Below are positions 57,548 to 64,000 of a stretch of DNA of 64,000 bases, piece by piece. The notes below the pieces were generated by a model. That model searched no databases, was not told the DNA's origin, and saw nothing but the letters and a program-made list of their open reading frames with translations. How positions within the stretch are numbered: the first letter of the stretch is position 1; every line of letters begins with the position of its first letter. This DNA comes from Nitrosospira sp. Nsp2 (lineage in GTDB: Bacteria > Pseudomonadota > Gammaproteobacteria > Burkholderiales > Nitrosomonadaceae), in contig NZ_QAOU01000005.1 of the NCBI RefSeq assembly GCF_003050965.1, positions 1-64,000 of the forward strand. The letters run 5' to 3'. The translations under genes and the position numbers were made by a program.

Positions 57548-57800
57548 GGCACCTGCGAAGCCACCGTGTCCCTCGTCGCACCAAGGGAACAACGCCGGCG
57601 GAGCAGCTCAGCTGAACAACATCGGCTCGGGAGTAGGAAGCCAGCAACCCCGGAGTCTGAAGCTGGAGCCCGATCCGCCGGATATCGGGTGCAACATAGC
57701 TTTTATCGATGAAAATGTGCATAACCGTTACTTGCGTTTCACGTAACGCCTGTGCCAATGACACGTATTTAAACCCATCCTTTACACTGGGGACCGTACT

Positions 57801-57998
57801 ATGGATATGAAATTGCTCGATATTTTGGTGTGCCCGTTGTGCAAGGCACCCCTGCTGTATAGAAAAGCCGAAAACGAACTGATCTGCAAGGGGGACCGTC
57901 TGGCTTTCCCTATCAGGGATGGCATTCCGGTGATGTTGGAAGACGAGGCTCGCAGGCTGCCGCCAGAGGAAGAGATCCGGGCGGATGGAAAGTATTGA
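57801..57998 (+). CDS. Trm112 family protein (YcaR-like)
   Basis: A 65-residue protein like E. coli Yca[21 protein letters not shown], then [23 protein letters not shown]. The CPLC pair and a later Cys may bind zinc. Trm112 proteins activate methyltransferases in eukaryotes; the bacterial role is unclear. In most Betaproteobacteria it lies between lpxK and kdsB; both are missing here. Confidence 0.93.
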   Translation: MDMKLLDILVCPLCKAPLLYRKAENELICKGDRLAFPIRDGIPVMLEDEARRLPPEEEIRADGKY

Positions 57999-58053
57999 CT
58001 AGGTAAACGATAGATTACATCAGGTCGTTCCGGTATGGAAAGGAGTCGGAAAA

Positions 58054-59007
58054 ATGAAGAATCAGAATAGCGCCACCGTCCTGGGTGCATTGGTAGCCGA
58101 TTCCGCTTCGCTCGGTCTGCATTGGATCTACGATCCCGCCCGCATTGCAGAGATTGAGTCGGTCAAAGGACTGGTGTTCCTTCAGCCTGATGCGAATAAC
58201 TATTCCGGGGTAAAGGGCTACTTCGCCCATCGTCTTAAGACAACTGGGGACGGTACCAGCTATGGTGAGACCTGTTTGTTGATGCTGAAGCATCTGGCGA
58301 AGCACGGCACCTTCGCTCGCATCGCGTATCAGTCCGAGTATCGGGCGCACTTCGGCCCCGGCGGCGAGTACGTCGGTTACATTGATTCACCCACCCGCCT
58401 CACCTTGCGTACGTTGTCAGCATTGGAACCGGCCGAATTTCCGGCCGCGTCGGGCGCCGACGATGATCAGCACCCTGCCCTGGCAGCACTCCCGTCACTC
58501 GTCGCGGCGCACGATGGAACGCTGGAGGAGCTGATGGCTCGTGTCGAAGAAGCGGTGCGGGTGACAAACAATAATGCACTGGCGGTGTCGGCAGCACGCT
58601 GTGCGTCGGCGGCATTGTTCAAGCTGTTGCACGGCACCCCGCTGGCGCAGGCATTAAACGAAGCGTCATCATTCGCAGGAAGCCCCCTGGAGCCACTGCT
58701 TGCAGAAGCGCTTGCCATGCCACAGCTCGACAGCATTGCGGCCGCAGAGCGCTTCGGCTCTGCATGTCACGTCGCGGAGGGTTTGCCGCTTATTTTCCAT
58801 ATCGCGCAGCGTGCGCCTGACTACAGGACCGCAGTGGAGTCAAACATTCGGGCAGGGGGAGACAATTGCGGCCGTTCGATCATGCTTGGCGCGCTGGTTG
58901 CGGCGGACGCGGTAAGTCGGAATCCTTCCGAATGCCCGATCCCGCTGCCGTGGCTGGCACGGTACCGAAAATTTGTGGCTGCGGCAGATGCATGCGCCGC
59001 GCTTTGA
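58054..59007 (+). CDS. ADP-ribosylglycohydrolase family protein
   Basis: A 317-residue helical protein of the ADP-ribosylglycohydrolase/crystallin J1 family. It has GALVADSASLGLHWIYDP near the N-terminus, DGTSYGETCLLML, GEYVGYIDSPTRLTL and the C-terminal metal motif AGGDNCGRSIMLGALV (family: GGDxDTxxxxxGA, with Asn and Cys at the usual Asp-Thr, so a divergent metal site). The substrate is unknown. It lies 55 bases after the Trm112 gene and may share its transcript. Confidence 0.87.
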   Translation: MKNQNSATVLGALVADSASLGLHWIYDPARIAEIESVKGLVFLQPDANNYSGVKGYFAHRLKTTGDGTSYGETCLLMLKHLAKHGTFARIAYQSEYRAHFGPGGEYVGYIDSPTRLTLRTLSALEPAEFPAASGADDDQHPALAALPSLVAAHDGTLEELMARVEEAVRVTNNNALAVSAARCASAALFKLLHGTPLAQALNEASSFAGSPLEPLLAEALAMPQLDSIAAAERFGSACHVAEGLPLIFHIAQRAPDYRTAVESNIRAGGDNCGRSIMLGALVAADAVSRNPSECPIPLPWLARYRKFVAAADACAAL

Positions 59008-59137
59008 GCGCTTTTATTTAGAAGTTATAAGCCGCCGAATCCGGGCTGTTCGTGAGCATGGACGACGACGGAATGATCGGGGCGGTTTTACGCTGGGCTA
59101 TCAGGAGGGTTTCATGCGATTTGCGAGTTGAATATTC

Positions 59138-59365
59138 CTATCTCTTCCTCATGTAAAACGTAAATTCTCCAGCCAACTCGAACAACGAGATCAGTTCGTT
59201 ACCCGTCTGATCGGCAAATACCTGGAAATCGATTACGGCGCCGGGATCCGTCGCCATTATTTTTAATACCTGGCCGGTGTTCATGTCCACCAGTGATTTC
59301 TTGGTCCGCAGGATGGGCAAGGGACAATTGAGGCCCCGCACATCCAGTTCTTTGTCGCAATTCAT
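59138..59365 (-). CDS. tusA: TusA-family sulfurtransferase
   Basis: A 75-residue TusA/SirA protein with the motif LDVRGLNCPLPILRTKK, Cys14 as persulfide carrier. TusA relays sulfur for tRNA 2-thiouridine and molybdopterin pathways. It is alone on its strand and divergent from argJ. Confidence 0.93.
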   Translation of the reverse strand: MNCDKELDVRGLNCPLPILRTKKSLVDMNTGQVLKIMATDPGAVIDFQVFADQTGNELISLFELAGEFTFYMRKR

Positions 59366-59594
59366 GCGTTTCTCCCATACCGTCTACAATTTTTTGCCGC
59401 CCCTTCTTTTATCAGGGCAGGAAGCGGCCGTCACAAGTTCACAGGGTTGATTCCTGTGCTACGAAAAATTCGGAAAAAACTGACGAGCTATTAATGTTAT
59501 GACAGAGTGAAAAGCTGCGTTATACAGGAACATCGATATTCATTCAGGGTAAAAATTAAAAAACGCGAGGGAGATGAGTTAAGATAACGCGCTC

Positions 59595-59620
59595 TTTCGT
59601 GCTTGAGGACAAGCGCGAAA
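59595..59620 (+). other. Stem-loop in the argJ leader
   Basis: TTTCGTGCTTG (59595-59605) pairs with CAAGCGCGAAA (59610-59620), one GU pair, around the loop AGGA. It lies 44 bases before the argJ start. A GGA in a hairpin loop is the core of CsrA/RsmA sites, but a single site is weak evidence. Confidence 0.4.
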
Positions 59621-59664
59621 AACAATATTACCTAATTTTGGTCGAGAACCGATAGCACATCGTT

Positions 59665-60897
59665 ATGCCAGTTAACCTTAAACCCCCACTACCCGCACAA
59701 CTGTTTCCAATCAAGGGCGTCACCTTGGGCATTGCCGAGGCGGAGATCAGAAAGCCCGGCCGAAAAGACCTGCTGGTTATCGCCCTCGAAGCCGGGACTC
59801 ATGTTGCGGGGATGTTTACCCAAAACCGTTTTTGCGCCGCACCGGTTGTAATCGCCAGGGAACATCTTTCCATACCGGAATTCGCGATAAGAGCGCTAAT
59901 AGTAAATACGGGCAATGCCAACGCGGGTACCGGTCAAACGGGAATTGGGGACGCCCGCGCCACCTGCGCTGAGGTGGCCCGGTTGCTCGGTTGCGATACC
60001 CGCCAAGTGCTGCCATTTTCCACCGGCGTGATCATGGAACCCTTGCCGCTGGGGAAAATTATTGCGGGGTTGCCCGCAGCCGTAGCGGACCTCAGGGAGG
60101 ACAACTGGCTCGCTGCCGCGGAAGCAATCATGACGACAGATATCGTACCAAAAGCAGTGTCGAAGCAAATTTTTTTCAAGGATACACCTGTCACCATCAC
60201 TGGCATTGCCAAGGGTTCAGGCATGATTCACCCCAACATGGCGACAATGTTGAGTTACATCGCAACCGACGCCGCACTAAGTCAGCCGATGTTGCTGGAA
60301 ATCGCCCGTCATGCCACGCAAAACTCATTCAATCGCATCACGGTAGATGGCGACACTTCAACCAACGATGCATTTATTCTGATGGGAACCGGCCTTGCAG
60401 GCAATTCCCCTGTTAGAGATAGGGAAAGCGCTGAATTTGCACAATTGCGAGACGCCATAACCGAAGTTGCGGCACAGCTTGCACAAGCCATCGTGCGGGA
60501 CGGAGAAGGCGCTAGCAAGTTCATCACCATCCAGGTGGAAGGGGGAGGCTCAGCGGATGAATGTTCCAAAGCCGCGTACGCCATTGCGCATTCACCCCTC
60601 GTAAAGACGGCTTTTTTCGCATCCGATCCAAATCTCGGCCGCATCCTCGCCGCCATCGGCTATGCGGGCATTGAAAACCTCGATGTGAATGAGTTGCAGC
60701 TTTTTCTCGACGATGTGCTGGTTGCGGAGAACGGCGGCAGGGCTTCGACCTACCGGGAACAGGATGGACAGCGTGTGATGAAGCAATCGGAAATCACAGT
60801 GCGCGTTGTACTCAACAGAGGCGATGCTTCCGCTACCGTCTGGACGTGCGACTTATCCTATGATTATGTAAAGATCAATGCCAGCTATCGAAGCTAG
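59665..60897 (+). CDS. argJ: Bifunctional ornithine acetyltransferase / N-acetylglutamate synthase
   Basis: ArgJ recycles the acetyl group between N-acetylornithine and glutamate and can also acetylate glutamate from acetyl-CoA. The 410-residue protein has the self-cleavage site [20 protein letters not shown] with Thr194 as nucleophile, NTGNANAGTG and the C-terminal [19 protein letters not shown]. It pairs functionally with argD, argF and argG at 40319-43803. Confidence 0.97.
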   Translation: MPVNLKPPLPAQLFPIKGVTLGIAEAEIRKPGRKDLLVIALEAGTHVAGMFTQNRFCAAPVVIAREHLSIPEFAIRALIVNTGNANAGTGQTGIGDARATCAEVARLLGCDTRQVLPFSTGVIMEPLPLGKIIAGLPAAVADLREDNWLAAAEAIMTTDIVPKAVSKQIFFKDTPVTITGIAKGSGMIHPNMATMLSYIATDAALSQPMLLEIARHATQNSFNRITVDGDTSTNDAFILMGTGLAGNSPVRDRESAEFAQLRDAITEVAAQLAQAIVRDGEGASKFITIQVEGGGSADECSKAAYAIAHSPLVKTAFFASDPNLGRILAAIGYAGIENLDVNELQLFLDDVLVAENGGRASTYREQDGQRVMKQSEITVRVVLNRGDASATVWTCDLSYDYVKINASYRS

Positions 60898-60949
60898 CGC
60901 CGGCGCCATACCACCGGCGACACAACGCGATTCTCAAGTGTAAGGCTGA

Positions 60950-60972
60950 GGCCGCGCAATTTATGCGCGGCC
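60950..60972. terminator. Hairpin between argJ and the EF-hand gene
   Basis: GGCCGCGC and GCGCGGCC form a perfect eight-pair stem around AATTTAT. No long T tract follows. It lies 52 bases after argJ and 80 bases after the converging EF-hand gene, so it may end both transcripts. Confidence 0.5.
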
Positions 60973-61052
60973 CCTACATTTAAACCCTTAACCTCAATCT
61001 GGAACCAGGCTGTTTCCACAGGCCTGTCCACAGTAGCAGCCGAAGACCATGC

Positions 61053-61574
61053 TTATTCGTCCATCGGCTTCATGTGTTGCAGCTGGCGATCGCCCGACCG
61101 CGTTCCATACCCTTCGCCGTATCCGGGCCCTTGCCCTTCGCCGTAGCCGGACCGATCTCCGGACGCATTTCCGCGGGACTGACCATGGCCATGACCGTGC
61201 TTCTTCCTCATCGCGCTGGCTTCATCCTTGTCGATATAACCATCCTTGTTTTTGTCCATCATATCGAACATCTTGTCTGCATGGCGCGCATGTTCTTCCC
61301 TGCTCACCTTGCCATCACCGTCGGTGTCGGCCATGGACATCCCACAGCGGCCCTCCCGATCTTTCTTTCCGCCGTAGCCATCTTTTTTCTCTCCGTACCC
61401 GTCCTTCTTCTCGCCATACTGGTGAGACTCCGCAACCATGTAGCCTTTACCCAGCGATTGCACGGTGAAAGGGCTTTCATTCGCAGAAGCGATCGGAGCG
61501 GATCCCAGCGTTGCGACAAAAGCCGAGCCTATTGCGAGAGAAATAATTGATTTGTTCGTGGGTATATTTTTCAT
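61053..61574 (-). CDS. Secreted EF-hand protein with low-complexity repeats
   Basis: A 173-residue protein with a signal peptide (1-31, ending IASA-NES), a SPFTVQSLGKGYMVAES stretch, three heptads (GEKKDGY twice, then GGKKDRE), a single EGRCGM motif (Cys77), two EF-hand loops (DTDGDGKVSREE, 83-94, and DKNKDGYIDKDE, 107-118), and a Gly/Tyr/His-rich tail. The start at 61574 has GGAG eight bases upstream. The N-terminal part resembles the low-complexity HvfA/bufferin-type RiPP precursors (NPF...GYM.A, EGKCG), but it has only one Cys and no adjacent DUF692 modifying enzyme. A calcium-binding periplasmic protein is the safe call. Confidence 0.8.
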   Translation of the reverse strand: MKNIPTNKSIISLAIGSAFVATLGSAPIASANESPFTVQSLGKGYMVAESHQYGEKKDGYGEKKDGYGGKKDREGRCGMSMADTDGDGKVSREEHARHADKMFDMMDKNKDGYIDKDEASAMRKKHGHGHGQSRGNASGDRSGYGEGQGPGYGEGYGTRSGDRQLQHMKPMDE

Positions 61575-61871
61575 GATGTTTTCTCCAAAATTTGTTGAAA
61601 CTTGAATGAAGTACTGGAAAGCGGATACTCTCCGATTGCGCAAACCCATCAGAGACCAGCAAGGGCCATTTCTTTGCTTCTTCTTGGCAATTTTTGTTAC
61701 GATGGAGCCAGATCGCTCCGTGTCCATGCCTCGCAACAAGCGAATCATGGCCCGTTTAGCTGAGCGGTTCAGTACGATAGCACACATAGCAAAAGGACCG
61801 GAACGCGCCATAATTCGGGCGTTTGGCGTCCTTCGGCGAGTGCATGCCATATGGAATAACTCCCCCTGCCC

Positions 61872-62756
61872 ATGAATAATTGGAATAACCTCTACCACCG
61901 GGCTGAAACCCTGCTTTCCCGTATGGAAGGACTCCTCACGCTGGCTCAGCCAGACGTGAACTGGGAGGCCGCCCTGGCATTCCGCTGGCGTAAACACGGC
62001 GATAAGGCGTTCATCGAACCCATCACCCAGCCTCATCACATCACCTTCGATGCGTTGCGGGGCATCGAGAGGCAGAAAAACCTGGTGGATCAGAACACAC
62101 GTCAGTTCGTGCGAGGCCATCCCGCCAATAACGTCTTGCTTACGGGGGCACGCGGAACCGGAAAGTCATCCCTGGTGAAAGCAATGCTGAACAAATACGC
62201 GCCCATGGGGTTGCGTTTGATCGAAGTGGAAAAGCATCATCTCACTGATTTGCACGATATCGTGGCGCAGATATGCCATCGCCCTGAACGCTTTATCCTG
62301 TATTGCGATGATCTTTCATTCGAATCGGATGAGCCCGGCTACAAAGCGTTAAAGGTAGTGCTGGACGGATCGATTGCTACCGCGTCCGAAAATGTCCTTG
62401 TCTATGCGACTTCCAACCGCCGTCATCTGATGCCCGAATTCATGCGGGACAATCTGGATACCCGGCATGACGGCGCGGAGATCCATCCCAGCGAAACGGT
62501 GGAGGAAAAAAGTTCTCTATCAGAACGTTTCGGGATATGGGTATCTTTTCATTCCTTCGATCAGGATCAATACCTGAACATTGTCGAGCAGTGGTTTGTT
62601 CATTTCGGTATCCCGGAACTGGATCTCCGGGCAAGAACAGCCGCGCTGCAATGGGCACTGGGTCGCGGCTCGCGTAGTGGACGCGTCGCATGGCAGTTCG
62701 CTCGCGACTGGGCAGGAAAACAAAAATCCAGCGTCAGCGAGAGGCAGGATAGTTGA
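61872..62756 (+). CDS. DUF815 P-loop ATPase
   Basis: This 294-residue protein is a AAA-like ATPase of the DUF815 family. The Walker A motif is GARGTGKSS (92-100), Walker B-like ILYCDDLSFE (about 142-151), and a sensor-like TSNRRHLMP follows. Function is unknown. It lies between argJ and the MutT-ThiE gene as in other Betaproteobacteria. Confidence 0.9.
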   Translation: MNNWNNLYHRAETLLSRMEGLLTLAQPDVNWEAALAFRWRKHGDKAFIEPITQPHHITFDALRGIERQKNLVDQNTRQFVRGHPANNVLLTGARGTGKSSLVKAMLNKYAPMGLRLIEVEKHHLTDLHDIVAQICHRPERFILYCDDLSFESDEPGYKALKVVLDGSIATASENVLVYATSNRRHLMPEFMRDNLDTRHDGAEIHPSETVEEKSSLSERFGIWVSFHSFDQDQYLNIVEQWFVHFGIPELDLRARTAALQWALGRGSRSGRVAWQFARDWAGKQKSSVSERQDS

Positions 62757-62982
62757 TGACGTGAGGAAAAAAACGCCCGCGGGCTTGAGCTTCTTTTCGG
62801 GCTGCCTTTTCCTTTGCCTCCGCGCGGCCTTCAACGCCAGGGAAGCGTTTTTTCTCATTCTCGCACTTCGTTCCGGCGGGGAATGTGGTTGAACCGGCGC
62901 AAGAGCGTGGCGTTAGCAACGCTCCCTTAGCGAACTCAGAAAGCTGATCTCCGCTATCTGATGACTGTTTCCCTACTCCACC

Positions 62983-63936
62983 ATGCCTCATTCTCATAAA
63001 ATTGTTGACGTAGCGGTCGCGGTCATCACCCGCCCAGACGGAAGTTTTCTTCTCGCCCGCCGGCCGGAGGCCAAGCCCTATGCAGGCTACTGGGAATTTC
63101 CCGGCGGAAAGGTGAATGCCGGGGAACCGCTCAGGCATGCCCTCGACCGGGAGTTGCTGGAGGAACTGGCGATCCATGTTCAACGGGCGTATCCATGGAT
63201 AACCCGTATCTTCACCTACAGCCATGCCACGGTACGCCTCTGCTTTTACCGTGTCGTCGCGTGGCATGGCGAGCCGCGGCCATGCGAGAAGCAGGAGCTG
63301 TCGTGGCAATCCGCGGGCAATGTCAATGTGGAACCTATGCTTCCAGCCAACGCCCCGATACTGCAGGCACTTCGTCTACCGGCGGTTTATGCGATTACCA
63401 ATGCCGCCGAGTGGGGAACGGAAACGACGCTGGACCGGGTCGAGCGCGCGTTGCAAGACGGGGTACGGCTGCTGCAGGTTCGAGAGAAAACAATGACGAA
63501 GAAAGCGTTGCATGCTTTTACCGGCGAAATAGTTGCGCTTGCCCATCGTTACAATGCCACAGTGCTCGTGAACGTAAGTGGGAGCGATGAAAACCTCTAT
63601 CCGGACGCCCGCGCAGATGGGGTTCACTTTTCGTCGGCACAACTGATGAATCTTGAGACACGCCCCAACTCCGAATGGTGCGGCGCGTCCTGTCATAACG
63701 CTGAGGAACTTGCCCGAGCCGAGCAGTTGGGACTGGATTTTGCTGTGCTTGCTCCGGTACTGCCCACGCTGAGCCACCCCGGCATCCCCACGCTGGGCTG
63801 GCGAAAGTTCGCCGCGCTCATCCGCGATTGCTCCATCCCGGTATATGCCCTCGGCGGATTACGCCAGGAGGATTTAACCACCGCATGGGAACATGGCGCC
63901 CACGGTATAGCCATCATGAGGGCGATGGGCCGCTAA
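62983..63936 (+). CDS. MutT-like Nudix hydrolase fused to a ThiE-like domain
   Basis: A 317-residue two-domain protein. Residues 1-125 are a Nudix hydrolase with the full box GGKVNAGEPLRHALDRELLEEL (41-62), close to MutT, which removes 8-oxo-dGTP. Residues 130-317 are a thiamine-phosphate-synthase-like TIM barrel (LQVREKTMTKKALHAF, DGVHFSSAQL, GASCHNAEELARAEQLGLDF). The fused ThiE half keeps some but not all substrate residues and may not make thiamine. This fusion is common in Beta- and Gammaproteobacteria. Confidence 0.92.
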   Translation: MPHSHKIVDVAVAVITRPDGSFLLARRPEAKPYAGYWEFPGGKVNAGEPLRHALDRELLEELAIHVQRAYPWITRIFTYSHATVRLCFYRVVAWHGEPRPCEKQELSWQSAGNVNVEPMLPANAPILQALRLPAVYAITNAAEWGTETTLDRVERALQDGVRLLQVREKTMTKKALHAFTGEIVALAHRYNATVLVNVSGSDENLYPDARADGVHFSSAQLMNLETRPNSEWCGASCHNAEELARAEQLGLDFAVLAPVLPTLSHPGIPTLGWRKFAALIRDCSIPVYALGGLRQEDLTTAWEHGAHGIAIMRAMGR

Positions 63937-64000
63937 ACTGTTACGACCTGTTCACGCGCCACAGTATGAACCGATGGCGCGGCATTCACCGCTGACCCGT

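Noticed and set aside
57525-57764. 79-codon minus-strand frame between exbD and Trm112
   Set aside because: It overlaps the exbD end, has no clear ribosome binding site and matches no family I know; it may be noise.
61010-61035. Two CCACAG motifs that resemble DnaA boxes
   Set aside because: Each differs from the DnaA consensus at two or more positions.
61575-62120. N-terminal extension of the EF-hand protein to 355 residues
   Set aside because: The extension overlaps the DUF815 gene on the other strand, precedes the signal peptide, and a good ribosome binding site lies before 61574.
62757-62982. Possible minus-strand gene rich in Lys, Glu and Ala ahead of the MutT-ThiE gene
   Set aside because: It has no start or family that I recognise, and the composition is typical of GC-rich antisense frames; yacG, which often sits here, was looked for and not found.

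Overview
The window looks like chromosomal core DNA of a betaproteobacterium, most probably an ammonia oxidiser of the Nitrosospira/Nitrosomonas group. This is inferred from gene content and order: a fab cluster in the proteobacterial order, glnE-ilvE-zf-CHCC, yhdP-nitrilase-tldD, rpsT/murJ, argJ-DUF815 ATPase-MutT/ThiE, and a malate thiokinase/malyl-CoA lyase set. No 16S rRNA or amo/hao gene is present, so the genus is a guess. I saw no tRNA, rRNA, CRISPR array, prophage or intact transposase.

Layout. 1-63: 5' end of a secreted protein gene on the minus strand. 341-4022 (minus): malyl-CoA lyase, then malate-CoA ligase beta and alpha, then a small coiled-coil membrane protein. 4303-12248 (minus): mltG-fabF-acpP-fabG-fabD-fabH-plsX-rpmF-yceD, the fatty acid and phospholipid synthesis cluster, transcribed from yceD towards mltG. 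12477-13777 (plus): maf and an RsmI-like methylase. 13953-16111 (minus): sppA and rluC, divergent from rne (16523-19396, plus), whose tail carries a 9-bp tandem repeat. 19521-25972 (minus): low-Mr tyrosine phosphatase, phosphohexomutase, zinc-finger protein, ilvE, glnE. 26626-33318 (plus): yhdP, nitrilase-like amidase, tldD.

33543-35376 (minus) is a compact sigma factor - DUF3619 - DUF3106 - RDD operon that resembles a cell-envelope signalling module. Divergent from it, 35956-38916 carries a thioredoxin-like protein, TonB, ExbB, ExbD and a FecR-like protein. Then come a glutamine amidotransferase, yajQ (minus) and the arginine block argG, argF, argD plus an Orn/Lys/Arg decarboxylase (all minus, 40319-45880). 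45997-48187 is NfeD plus slipin; 48265-48528 is rpsT (minus); 48701-51353 is murJ and mlaA. 51505-56192 (minus) is htpX, dsbB, an RlmL-like methyltransferase, a DUF423 protein and xseA. 56489-59007 is a second ExbB/ExbD pair, a Trm112 protein and an ADP-ribosylglycohydrolase; lpxK, kdsB and adk, common neighbours of such genes, are absent. 59138-63936 holds tusA (minus), argJ, an EF-hand secreted protein (minus), a DUF815 ATPase and a MutT-ThiE fusion.

The most interesting items are the malate thiokinase/malyl-CoA lyase set in an apparent autotroph, the sigma/DUF3619/DUF3106/RDD operon with an apparent CTG start, the secreted EF-hand protein with a metallophore-precursor-like N-terminus, a cluster of DnaA-box-like sites at 56208-56408, and the hypervariable-looking repeat in rne. 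Family names come from recognising protein motifs by eye; no database search was run.
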